This document shows, in pieces, positions 1 through 7,927 of a stretch of 64,000 nucleotides of DNA (positions are counted from its first letter, which is position 1; every line of letters starts with the position of its first letter). Location of the stretch: contig CALDZP010000028.1 in the NCBI GenBank assembly GCA_937944105.1, positions 1-64,000 of the forward strand, read 5' to 3'. The notes under the pieces were generated by a model. That model searched no databases, was not told the origin of the DNA, and saw nothing but the letters and a program-made list of their open reading frames with translations. The position numbers and the translations under genes were made by a program. The DNA comes from an uncultured Ignavibacteria bacterium. Lineage in GTDB: Bacteria; Bacteroidota; Ignavibacteria; Ch128b.

Positions 1-248
1 ACCTTCCAGATAATGTTGCTGGATGGTTTATTAGTGGTGGTAGTGGAGTGATACCAAGAATTGAAATCGATTATTATGCAACAGAGCTTACAACAACATC
101 TCACGAGTTTGGTCATTTTGTAAATTATAAAATGTGGAATAACTTTTTAATTAGTAATGATGGGTGCTCTGATCTAGGCGGAAATACTGTTCCCGGACCG
201 GTCGTATTTATAAGGAAGGGTGGGCAATTTTTTATTCTTTCGCAGTAA
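1..248 (+). CDS. Secreted zinc metallopeptidase, internal fragment (runs in from the left edge, frameshifted)
   Basis: The frame is open from the first bases of the window, so the N-terminus lies outside it. It encodes a HEFGH (HExxH) zinc-binding motif at about 102-116, typical of zinc metallopeptidases where the two His bind zinc and Glu is the catalytic base. The frame stops at 248. The protein evidently continues in the next frame: from about 206 that frame reads IYKEGWAIFYSFAVRNY, and EGWA (215-226) is the kind of downstream Glu motif expected after HExxH in such enzymes. The change of frame falls roughly between 170 and 210 and corresponds to one missing base (modulo 3). It could be a real mutation, a sequencing error or, less likely, programmed. 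Confidence 0.7.
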   Translation, partial: LPDNVAGWFISGGSGVIPRIEIDYYATELTTTSHEFGHFVNYKMWNNFLISNDGCSDLGGNTVPGPVVFIRKGGQFFILSQ

Positions 249-388
249 GAAACTATACTAATAAAGTCTATAGTGATGACATAAGATTTAGCGATGACAA
301 TACCGAAAAGGCTCCTTTTGAGTCTCCTAGATTTTATAATATTAGATACACATCAGTTGACCCTAATATATCTGCTTTTGCTTGCTAT

Positions 389-2455
389 TTGTGGAATCTG
401 TATGATAACTATGAAAATAGCATTTTTGAAGCGAATACATTTTTAGGTGATAATGATGACATAAGCGGCAAATCATTACTTACGTTTGAGACGATGCGTA
501 CACCAATTAAAGATTGTGCATCAAAATTTCACAACCAATTTAAAAATTCAATATCCAATGATGAAAAACTTTCAACAAATGATATTTATAGCTTTATGTT
601 TGAAAATTCAAATAATATAATGCGTTCTGCTCAAGTAGGCAATGCAAGTATCCAAGTAGTTTCAAATAGTCAAATTAGTTTTAATTGGATATCAAATAGT
701 TATAGCAATTATAGTGGCTTTTATGATTACCGTAATCGTGAAAACGGTTACAAGATATTTAGACAAAATGGGAGTAACTGGGATTTGGTTAGCACAATCC
801 CATTTGGCTCAAATAATTATATTTTACATACGTCGCAAACTTGGGGTAACTATAAATTAACTTCATATAACTCAAGTGGCGAAGCCAGTATTCCTTTCTT
901 TGTAAATTTACCCTTTATTTCCCCAAGTGTTTCAAGTTTCACACAATCACCAAATCCATTATATCGTGGTAATAGCGGGTCAGTAACTTGTAATCTCTCG
1001 CAAGGAAATGGCAACTTAAATTTTACTTGGTCAATCGTTTCTGGGAATACCGGTTTTTCAATTTCAAATGTAAACTCTCAGAGCGTCTCTATTCATTATA
1101 GTAATACAGATGCAATTGAGAAAACAATATCAAAAAATATTTCGACACCTAACGAGATACCAGTTGAAGGTCCAACCGGAGCAGTACTGAAATGCAAAGT
1201 GTGGAATACTGCTGGTGTTGATTCGGCAAATGTTTTTATAAATCTTGCAACAACAGCGCACGGATGTCCGTTTGTTTACACCTGGAACGGAGAAACCTGG
1301 GTTGAGGACAATAACATTTTGCCTCAAAGTCAAGACCCTGATTTGTTAGGGCAAGATGTAACTGACTTTTATCAACTATACACAAAGCCAATCTTAGATG
1401 AAGGGAAATACTATCTTGCAGTTGGTGAGTTTGAAGAAGAAATATCTTACTTAGACCAACTGAAACTACTTATTGTTGACCATCCGCAAGAAACATTTAT
1501 CACTGCTGATGACGAAGGAGAGATAATTCAATTTACAAAACCAGCATATTTTGCAAATGCACAACTCGATTCGATTGATGTTTACAAAAAGCTTGTTGGA
1601 TTAGGCAGCATAAAAGCAGAAGTAAGCATAGACGACACATTAAGTCTATCATTTGAAGATGTTAGCGTAGGAACAGAAAAATGGTTATTGCTAATAGGAC
1701 AACAACAACCTATAAACAAAGATAAAATAGCCGGAAGCATTCTGGGTGGCGGTAAGGAAAACACGGCATTCCGATTAAGAAAGAACCCAACCTATCAATG
1801 GGTATTAGTGCCTGATGTAAATTCAAGTTCTTTGCAAGTTGACATAGCATTTAAAAGCGAAGCAGAAATAGATTATACAGAGTTAAGTCATAAACTTGAG
1901 CTACCATTTACTGTTTATACGCCTCAACTTTTATATGCAGAACATTCTACTTATGGAGATGTAACAAGTCTCTTGAATCAGATAGACGAACAATATTCAG
2001 TACTCAATACTGATGAGATGATAACCTTAGAGTACTCAGCACCGCCAATAAACGAAGGAATGGAAAGGACAATTATATTAGTTTCAAGAGGAAGATACGA
2101 ACGATTAGAAAACAATATGTTAGCAAAAGGTAAATCTCAAACCGAAAACAAAAATCAGAATTTATCATCAACTGAAAATCCAAGTTTTGTTTATGAATAC
2201 GGATTGAGTCAGAATTATTCGAATCCTTTTAATCCGGTAACAACAATTTCCTATCAAATAAAAGAACAAGGATTGGTTCAGTTAATAGTTTATGATTTGC
2301 TTGGAAGTGAGGTTGCTACTCTTGTAAATCAAATAAAACCTGAAGGCGAATATTCAGTTAATTTCGATGCAAGTAATCTACCAAGTGGAGTTTATATCTA
2401 CTCATTAAGAGCGAATGACTTTGTTCAGAATAGCAAGATGACATTGTTGAAATAA
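389..2455 (+). CDS. C-terminal part of the secreted metallopeptidase, with T9SS sorting domain
   Basis: The formal start is a TTG at 389, but the frame is open and protein-like back to about 206 with no start codon, so this is the continuation of the frameshifted peptidase above. After the end of the catalytic region there is a fibronectin/Ig-like stretch (about residues 80-285) with Ser/Asn-rich beta strands. Next comes a domain beginning HGCPFVYTWNGETW that resembles domains in other large secreted Ignavibacteria proteins. The last ~85 residues hold a type A Por secretion sorting domain (NYSNPFNPVTTISYQI, then LPSGVYIYSLRAN and a basic end), which directs export through type IX secretion and attachment to the cell surface. 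Substrate unknown. Confidence 0.75.
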   Translation: MWNLYDNYENSIFEANTFLGDNDDISGKSLLTFETMRTPIKDCASKFHNQFKNSISNDEKLSTNDIYSFMFENSNNIMRSAQVGNASIQVVSNSQISFNWISNSYSNYSGFYDYRNRENGYKIFRQNGSNWDLVSTIPFGSNNYILHTSQTWGNYKLTSYNSSGEASIPFFVNLPFISPSVSSFTQSPNPLYRGNSGSVTCNLSQGNGNLNFTWSIVSGNTGFSISNVNSQSVSIHYSNTDAIEKTISKNISTPNEIPVEGPTGAVLKCKVWNTAGVDSANVFINLATTAHGCPFVYTWNGETWVEDNNILPQSQDPDLLGQDVTDFYQLYTKPILDEGKYYLAVGEFEEEISYLDQLKLLIVDHPQETFITADDEGEIIQFTKPAYFANAQLDSIDVYKKLVGLGSIKAEVSIDDTLSLSFEDVSVGTEKWLLLIGQQQPINKDKIAGSILGGGKENTAFRLRKNPTYQWVLVPDVNSSSLQVDIAFKSEAEIDYTELSHKLELPFTVYTPQLLYAEHSTYGDVTSLLNQIDEQYSVLNTDEMITLEYSAPPINEGMERTIILVSRGRYERLENNMLAKGKSQTENKNQNLSSTENPSFVYEYGLSQNYSNPFNPVTTISYQIKEQGLVQLIVYDLLGSEVATLVNQIKPEGEYSVNFDASNLPSGVYIYSLRANDFVQNSKMTLLK

Positions 2456-2471
2456 AACAGTTAGAAAAATA

Positions 2472-2498
2472 AGAGCAAGCTTATAAGATTGCCCTTTT
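2472..2498 (+). terminator. Possible intrinsic terminator after the metallopeptidase
   Basis: An imperfect palindrome AGaGCAAgCT-TATA-AGaTTGCcCT (two mismatches) is followed by TTTT, 17 bases after the peptidase stop. The position fits a terminator, but the stem is weak. Confidence 0.4.
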
Positions 2499-2734
2499 AA
2501 TTATCGCACGTAAATATAATTAACCAACCAAATGTACATTGTATTTCTGCCTTGTTTTGATTTGGAATCAAGTCAAGGATGGAGCGGTTATCGTATTTAA
2601 TTTCATCCCTCGTTTTATATATTTATTTTAAAATCACAGCTTACCAAAAAATGTTGACTCTCTTAGGTAAAAACTAATTTCTATGATTAGATGTGGGTGA
2701 AAACCTGCAAAATTTTTAAAAAATTGAAGGTTTA
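2499..2734. other. Non-coding stretch, no recognised feature
   Basis: No convincing reading frame or RNA gene is seen between the possible terminator and the ybaB promoter. The only structure noticed is an imperfect 12-bp inverted repeat with a 3-base loop at 2551-2577 (10 of 12 positions pair). It has no U-tract, so it is not a terminator. Confidence 0.4.
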
Positions 2735-2766
2735 TTTGTATATCTTTGAAATTTGCATTATATTTG
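2735..2766 (+). promoter_or_regulatory. Predicted Bacteroidetes-type promoter for ybaB-recR
   Basis: TTTG at 2735-2738, exactly 20 bases, then TATATTTG at 2759-2766, matching the TTTG-N19-21-TAnnTTTG consensus of the Bacteroidetes housekeeping sigma factor. It lies about 60 bases before the ybaB start. Other TAnnTTTG copies at 2741-2748 and 2782-2789 lack a well-spaced upstream box. Confidence 0.5.
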
Positions 2767-2826
2767 AACGGCTTTTTCGTATACTTTTGAAAAAATATTT
2801 ATAGTTATAAACTAATTGAGGTATCA

Positions 2827-3153
2827 ATGAAACCAAATTTGAATGATTTGCTGAAACAAGTTCAAAAAATGCAATCTGATCTTGAAAAATTTAATTTAGA
2901 ATTTGGAGAAAAAACATTTGAATTTGATGCTGGTGCTGGTGCAGTTAAAATTACCATTAATGGAAAAAAAGAAATTGTTGGTTTGGATATTCAAAAAGAG
3001 ATTATTAATCCTGATGAAAAAGAAATTTTAGAAGATTTAGTAATAGCAGCAGTCAATAAAGCAATCCGTGAAGTTGAAAAGATTTATCAAGAAGAGCTAC
3101 AACAAAGAACTAAAGGATTTATTCCACCGGGAATTAATATACCAGGATTTTGA
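2827..3153 (+). CDS. ybaB: YbaB/EbfC family nucleoid-associated protein
   Basis: A 108-residue protein of normal family length. It starts MKPNLNDLLKQVQKMQ, with an amphipathic N-terminal helix, a beta core (VKITINGKKEIVGLDI) and a C-terminal coiled helix. YbaB/EbfC proteins are small dimeric DNA-binding proteins that coat the nucleoid, and their genes nearly always sit directly before recR, as here. The stop TGA overlaps the recR ATG by one base (TGATG), so the pair is translationally coupled. The start ATG follows TTGAGGTATCA, a usable SD. Its precise role in repair or nucleoid structure is unsettled across the family. Confidence 0.93.
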   Translation: MKPNLNDLLKQVQKMQSDLEKFNLEFGEKTFEFDAGAGAVKITINGKKEIVGLDIQKEIINPDEKEILEDLVIAAVNKAIREVEKIYQEELQQRTKGFIPPGINIPGF

Positions 3154-3752
3154 TGATAATAGCAGAACCTCTTGAAATAGCAATTCAGGAATTAAGTAAG
3201 TTACCAGGAATAGGCAGAAAGACTGCCTTAAGATTATCAATTTTTATTTTAAGACAATCAAATGAAGATGTCAATCGTCTTGTAGAAGCCATTTCTAATC
3301 TTAAAACTAAATTAAAGTTTTGTAAAGAATGTTTTAATCTTGCTACTGAGGATTTATGTCCAATTTGCTCAGACCCAGATCGTGATTCAAAGTTAATCTG
3401 TGTAGTTGAAGATATAAATGATGTCATTGCTATTGAAAAAACTAATGAATATAAAGGTGTTTATCATGTACTTGGTGGTGTATTATCTCCACTTGAAGGA
3501 ATAGGTCCAAATGAATTAAAAATTAAAGAATTGATTTCAAGGATTGAGAAATTAATTCCATCCGAGATTATTTTAGCATTGAATCCCAGCACAGAAGGAG
3601 AAGCTACATCACTTTATATTGCTAATATTTTGAAAGATAGAAATTTAAAGATTACTCGTATCGCAAGAGGAATTCCAATTGGTTCTGACCTTGAATTTGT
3701 TGATGAAGCAACAGTAATAAGAGCACTTGAAGGAAGAATTCAAATTAAGTAA
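3153..3752 (+). CDS. recR: Recombination mediator RecR
   Basis: About 199 residues, the usual RecR length. Visible parts are an N-terminal helix-hairpin-helix (LSKLPGIGRKTALRL), a four-Cys zinc finger (CKECFNLATEDLCPIC), a Toprim domain (CVVEDINDVIAIEKT, then GEATSLYI) and the conserved GIPIGSDLEFVDEATV segment. RecR works with RecO/RecF to load RecA on gapped or damaged DNA. A TTG one codon earlier (3150) is also in frame, but the ATG at 3153 overlapping the ybaB stop is the better start. The stop TAA overlaps the next ATG by one base. Confidence 0.95.
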   Translation: MIIAEPLEIAIQELSKLPGIGRKTALRLSIFILRQSNEDVNRLVEAISNLKTKLKFCKECFNLATEDLCPICSDPDRDSKLICVVEDINDVIAIEKTNEYKGVYHVLGGVLSPLEGIGPNELKIKELISRIEKLIPSEIILALNPSTEGEATSLYIANILKDRNLKITRIARGIPIGSDLEFVDEATVIRALEGRIQIK

Positions 3753-4486
3753 TGTATAAAGATTGGTTTAAATACTGGTTTAATTCTCAGCAATATTTAT
3801 TACTTTATCAGAATAGAAATGAAGAAGAAGCAAAGCATTTCTTTCGTCTTGTTAAATCTAATCTTCCATTGCAGAAAAATTGGAAAGTGATCGATTTTTG
3901 TTGTGGATATGGTAGATTGGCGAAATTATTCGCTGAGAATGGATTTGATATTACTGGAATAGATTTAAGTCAGTTTTTAATTGAAAAAGCAAAAAGAATA
4001 TTTAGTGAAAAAAATTTGAATGGTGAACTTAAAGTTTGTGATGTGAGAAATTTCAATGAAAATGAAGTTTATAATCTTGGTGTAAATTTCTTCACAAGTT
4101 TTGGTTATTTTTCAGATGAAGAAAATGAGATTACTCTAAGCAATTTTTGTAAAAGTATAGTGAAAGAGGGATGGATAGTGTTAGATTATTTTAATCCGGA
4201 ATATGTTTTAAAGAATTTAGTCTTAAATGAAAAATTTCAATATGATAATCTGGAGTTTGTAATAAACAGGAAGATTGAAAATAATCGCATAAATAAAATA
4301 ATATCAATTAAATCTCATGATAAAAATGAGCTTTATTCTGAGTCTGTAAAAATTTATTCACATAAAAATTTTGAAGAGATGTTTGCCAGAAATAATTTTA
4401 TCATAGAAAAAATATTTGGTGATTATGATGGACGACCTTTTGATGCCGATTCACCACGAATGATAATTTTTGCAAAAAGAGTATGA
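3752..4486 (+). CDS. Class I SAM-dependent methyltransferase
   Basis: A 244-residue protein with the Rossmann-fold SAM site in the order expected: motif I VIDFCCGYGRLAKLFAENG (about residues 46-64), acidic strand-2 end ITGIDLSQ, and KVCDVRNF for motif III. It starts at the TAATG junction with recR and ends in an ATGA overlap with the next gene, so it belongs to the ybaB-recR transcript. The substrate cannot be told from sequence; small-molecule or tRNA methylation are both possible. It is not a known partner of RecR. Confidence 0.85.
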   Translation: MYKDWFKYWFNSQQYLLLYQNRNEEEAKHFFRLVKSNLPLQKNWKVIDFCCGYGRLAKLFAENGFDITGIDLSQFLIEKAKRIFSEKNLNGELKVCDVRNFNENEVYNLGVNFFTSFGYFSDEENEITLSNFCKSIVKEGWIVLDYFNPEYVLKNLVLNEKFQYDNLEFVINRKIENNRINKIISIKSHDKNELYSESVKIYSHKNFEEMFARNNFIIEKIFGDYDGRPFDADSPRMIIFAKRV

Positions 4487-5064
4487 GAGTAGTTATACTT
4501 TTGAGTTTAATTTTTATCATTATTGGTTGCGATATTTTCAAAACGCGTATTCCAGAAAATCCAGTTCAATCGAGAGATACATGGATTCCTGCAACGACTG
4601 TAGACATCTTAATAGAAAATTTGAAAAGTTCCTTATCCGAGAGATCAACGGAAAACTATCTAAAATGTCTGGTAGACTCAACAATAACTGGTAAAAATTT
4701 TTCATTTATTCCAGCAACTGAAAGTTATGCAGTTTATTCGACTTTATTTTCAAACTGGAATATTCAGAGTGAAAAAATTTATTTTGAAAATCTTAAATCA
4801 AAGTTAAAAGAAGGTAATACACTAACGCTTTCCGTTTTCAATGAAGAACGTGGATCAATTCAAGGAGATAGTTTAAATTACTCTGCTGATTATTTGCTAA
4901 TAGCTGAACACTCAATTGAGAGTTTGCCAAAAGAATTTCGAGGTCATTTACAATTCACTATTTTACGGAATGTTAAAGGGGAATGGTCAATTTTAAGCTG
5001 GAAGGATAATAAAAAAGATCAATATTTGACCTGGAGTGATTTAAAGGGGAGATTTAGCTATTAA
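4483..5064 (+). CDS. Hypothetical lipoprotein
   Basis: Not a family I recognise. It has 193 residues, with an N-terminal hydrophobic segment MRVVILLSLIFIIIGC ending in a lipobox (IIGC, Cys16), so it is predicted to be exported and lipid-anchored. The mature part starts DIFKTRIPENP, includes a helical region (TVDILIENLKSSLSE) and ends in beta strands (FTILRNVKGEWSILSWKD) with an alpha+beta look resembling NTF2-like folds. It overlaps the methyltransferase by ATGA and the next lipoprotein frame by a few bases. The pair probably acts together at the envelope; function unknown. Confidence 0.75.
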   Translation: MRVVILLSLIFIIIGCDIFKTRIPENPVQSRDTWIPATTVDILIENLKSSLSERSTENYLKCLVDSTITGKNFSFIPATESYAVYSTLFSNWNIQSEKIYFENLKSKLKEGNTLTLSVFNEERGSIQGDSLNYSADYLLIAEHSIESLPKEFRGHLQFTILRNVKGEWSILSWKDNKKDQYLTWSDLKGRFSY

Positions 5065-5566
5065 ACACAAAATAATTGTTGGGAGTATTTTAATATTTTT
5101 TAACGGTTGTTTTAATCCTTTTGCTCCTGCTTGGGATGAATTACAGGAAGCTGGTACAGGCTTAATTTCTGATCAAACTGATGTTGAAGGTGTTTTCAAA
5201 AATTTTCAATACGCATATACATTTAAGGATACAACAATCTACGGCGGATTACTGGCTGATAATTTTATTTTTGTTTATAGAGATTATGAACAAGGATTTG
5301 ATGTTTCATGGGGTAGAGATGAAGATGTAAGGATTACACATAATCTTTTCAACAGTGTTCAAAAAATTGATTTAATATGGAATAATATCATTTCAAGCTC
5401 AATTGATTCAAATCAAGCTATTGTGATAAGAGGTTTTAACATAAACTTTACTTTTAACCCAACGGATATCATTCGTATAAACGGAAGGGTTAATTTAACA
5501 CTTGAAAAAAACAATGCCACCAACAAATGGTTAATAACAAGGTGGCGAGATGAGTCGAACTTTTAA
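5060..5566 (+). CDS. Hypothetical lipoprotein with an ATT start codon
   Basis: A 168-codon open frame with no ATG, GTG or TTG near its beginning. The best start is ATT at 5060-5062, overlapping the previous gene's TAA (tATTAA) and preceded by a strong SD (AAAGGGGAG, about 9 bases upstream). The product begins (M)KHKIIVGSILIFFNGCF, a basic then hydrophobic signal with a lipobox-like FNGC, so it is a probable lipoprotein. The mature part is beta-rich (FKNFQYAYTFKDTTIYGG; VIRGFNINFTFNPTD), like the preceding lipoprotein's C-terminus. No stop interrupts the frame, and base use matches neighbouring genes. It ends just before phosphomutase. Family unknown; a sequencing error hiding a normal start is the alternative. 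Confidence 0.75.
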   Translation: MKHKIIVGSILIFFNGCFNPFAPAWDELQEAGTGLISDQTDVEGVFKNFQYAYTFKDTTIYGGLLADNFIFVYRDYEQGFDVSWGRDEDVRITHNLFNSVQKIDLIWNNIISSSIDSNQAIVIRGFNINFTFNPTDIIRINGRVNLTLEKNNATNKWLITRWRDESNF

Positions 5567-5577
5567 TGAGGTAAAAT

Positions 5578-6990
5578 ATGCAAATTAAATTCGGAACTTC
5601 AGGTTGGCGAGCTGTTATCGCCGATCAATTCACTTTTGATAATGTCATTCTTGTTACACAAGCAATTTGTGATTTACTTAAAAAGAACAAAGAAACCAAC
5701 AATGGAATTATTATCTCCAACGATACTCGTTTTCTCGGAGATGAATTTAAGAAAGTTGCTGCACAGGTAGTTGCTTCAAACGGAATCAAAGTGTATATCA
5801 CAGAGAGAGATACACCCACACCTGTTATTGCTTTTGAAATTGTTAGACGAAAATTAAATGGCGGAATTAGTTTTACAGCCAGTCATAATCCACCAAAATA
5901 TCAAGGACTAAAATTCTTTGGTTCCCATGGAGGTTCTGCTTTCACCAAAGATACACAATGGATTGAAGCGCGATTAAAATCAAAGAAGGTGAAAGTCACA
6001 AAATTACAATCGTATGAATCGCTTGTTGAAAAGAAAAAAATTGAAGTCATCAATCCAAGAAGAAATTACCTGAATTATCTTGGTGATATTATAGATATTC
6101 GTGCAATTTCAAAGGCTAAACTTAAATATGCTTACGATGCAATGTACGGAACCGGGCGAGATTATTTAGATACTTTCCTTATTGAATGTGGTTGTGATGT
6201 CCGAACACTTCATCATTTTGCAGATCCTAATTTTGGTGGAATAACACCAGAACCAACTCCAGAAAATTTAACCGAAATCCGGCAAATTGTCGCAAATGAA
6301 AAACATTTCTTTGGAATTGCCACTGATGGAGACGCCGATCGTTTTGGCATTATCGATCGGGATGGAACATATTTTGACGCAAATTACTTTTTACCAGTTC
6401 TTTTAAAGTATATTATTGAAACTCGTCCAAACTGGTCTGGGAGTGTTGTTCGTTCACTGGCAACTTCACATTTACTTGATATTGTCGCATTTAAAAATAA
6501 AATCAGAGTACATGAGACCCCAGTTGGATTTAAATATATCGGCGAAATAATGACAAGAGAAGATGTACTACTTGCCGGTGAAGAGAGTGGGGGACTAACA
6601 TTTTTTGGGCATGTTCCTGAAAAAGATGGCATTGCTGCCTGTCTTTTTGCAATTGAAATAGTTGCAAAAACCGGAATGAGTCTTGGTGAGCATCTTGATA
6701 CGATTTATCGTGAATATGGAATGAGGGTTAATCTTAAGGAAAGAATTCGACTTGATGAAAAAATTGCCGCAAAACTCGAAAAGATTCTAAAAGGAGAACC
6801 GCTTAAGAAACTACTCGGCAAGAAAATTGTTAAGACTGATGTGCGTGATGGTTTGAAAATGATAAACACCGAAGGGGATTGGCTGTTAATTAGATTGAGT
6901 GGGACTGAACCTATTGTAAGACTTTATGCTGAATCAAAAACGCATGAAAAAGCTGAGAAAATTCTCGAAGAAGGTAAAGCTTTAATATAA
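5578..6990 (+). CDS. Phosphoglucomutase/phosphomannomutase family enzyme
   Basis: 470 residues, full length for the alpha-D-phosphohexomutase superfamily. It has the phosphoserine loop SFTASHNPPKYQGLKFF (active Ser near residue 100), the metal-binding DGDADRFGIID loop, the sugar-binding GEESGG loop and the phosphate-binding RLSGTEPIVRLYAES near the C-terminus, all in order. It interconverts hexose-1-phosphate and hexose-6-phosphate (glucose or mannose; possibly glucosamine, although GlmM proteins are normally distinguishable). A good SD (GAGG) precedes the ATG. Its stop overlaps the ftsX start by one base. Confidence 0.92.
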   Translation: MQIKFGTSGWRAVIADQFTFDNVILVTQAICDLLKKNKETNNGIIISNDTRFLGDEFKKVAAQVVASNGIKVYITERDTPTPVIAFEIVRRKLNGGISFTASHNPPKYQGLKFFGSHGGSAFTKDTQWIEARLKSKKVKVTKLQSYESLVEKKKIEVINPRRNYLNYLGDIIDIRAISKAKLKYAYDAMYGTGRDYLDTFLIECGCDVRTLHHFADPNFGGITPEPTPENLTEIRQIVANEKHFFGIATDGDADRFGIIDRDGTYFDANYFLPVLLKYIIETRPNWSGSVVRSLATSHLLDIVAFKNKIRVHETPVGFKYIGEIMTREDVLLAGEESGGLTFFGHVPEKDGIAACLFAIEIVAKTGMSLGEHLDTIYREYGMRVNLKERIRLDEKIAAKLEKILKGEPLKKLLGKKIVKTDVRDGLKMINTEGDWLLIRLSGTEPIVRLYAESKTHEKAEKILEEGKALI

Positions 6991-7871
6991 TGAGAATTTT
7001 GTTCTTGATTAAAGAAAGTCTGTCAGGATACAGGAGATACAAACTCTCCTTTTTCCTGACAGTTTTTTCAATCTTTATTGCCTTAAGTCTTTTAGGATTT
7101 TTTTTATACCTTTTCATTAATGCTCAATTACTGGTAAAGGAGATCAGGAATCGTGTTCAGGTTGAAGCATTTTTTTATAATTATGTTAAGAATTCACAAG
7201 CTGATAGTTTAATTAGAAGATTAGAACAAATTAATGGCGTTTCTAGAATTAGTTTCATTTCGAAAGAAGAAGCAAAAGAAAGATTTGTTAAGGAAACAGG
7301 AATTGAATTCAAAGAGATCCTAAGTTACAATCCTTTGCCTGCTTCAATTACAATAGAGATAAAACCTGATTATATTAATAAAATTTTTATTGATTCGCTT
7401 AAAAAAGTTTTACTGGCCACTAATTTAATTTCAGATGTCATTTATAATCAGGAATTTCTTGATGTAATTGAAAAACGTACATCCACGTTTCAAAAAGTAT
7501 TGATAATTATTTTTTCAATCGTTTCAATTTCTACAATATTGTTAATTTCAAATACAATTCGTCTTGCAATGCAAAATAAAATTGATGTTATTAATACTAT
7601 GAGGCTTGTTGGTGCTACTCACCTTTTTATTGAATTACCATTCTTGATTGAAGGAATAATTGTAGGTTTTCTTGGTGGTTTATTAGCATCATGTTTTGTA
7701 TATGTTATGCATCTTGTTCTTGATCGAATTATTATTATTGAACTTTTAATTGACAAGAATTCTTTGATCCTTATTTTGACCGGAATTATTGGGTTAGGAA
7801 TTTCGCTTGGTTTATTTGGTAGTTATTTCACAATTAAAAAGTTTCTAAAGGGAAGCTCATTTCCAAAATAG
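6990..7871 (+). CDS. ftsX: Cell division permease-like protein FtsX
   Basis: 293 residues with the FtsX plan: a cytoplasmic N-tail, one membrane helix (about residues 20-44), a periplasmic domain of ~120 residues (including NGVSRISFISKEEAKERF), then three C-terminal helices near 168-190, 211-238 and 254-280. In other bacteria FtsX forms an ABC-type complex with the ATPase FtsE and activates cell-wall hydrolases at the septum. FtsE is not next to it here, which is common in the Bacteroidetes/Ignavibacteria side of the tree. It begins at a TAATG overlap with the phosphomutase. Confidence 0.9.
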   Translation: MRILFLIKESLSGYRRYKLSFFLTVFSIFIALSLLGFFLYLFINAQLLVKEIRNRVQVEAFFYNYVKNSQADSLIRRLEQINGVSRISFISKEEAKERFVKETGIEFKEILSYNPLPASITIEIKPDYINKIFIDSLKKVLLATNLISDVIYNQEFLDVIEKRTSTFQKVLIIIFSIVSISTILLISNTIRLAMQNKIDVINTMRLVGATHLFIELPFLIEGIIVGFLGGLLASCFVYVMHLVLDRIIIIELLIDKNSLILILTGIIGLGISLGLFGSYFTIKKFLKGSSFPK

Positions 7872-7927
7872 AATTTTGCTTTTAATTTTATTATTATCTA
7901 AATAAAAACTAAAGATTTTGTCCATTT

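Noticed and set aside
2551-2577. Imperfect inverted repeat considered as a terminator, attachment site or RNA gene
   Set aside because: Two mismatches, a 3-base loop and no U-tract; no integrase or recombination partner is present.
2620-2740. Possible tRNA-like or riboswitch fold before ybaB
   Set aside because: No cloverleaf, T-loop or conserved riboswitch core could be drawn; the sequence is simply AT-rich leader.
4470-4694. 74-codon plus-strand frame beginning before the lipoprotein
   Set aside because: It overlaps the lipoprotein frame, which has a clear signal peptide and ATGA coupling; the alternative has no sensible N-terminus.
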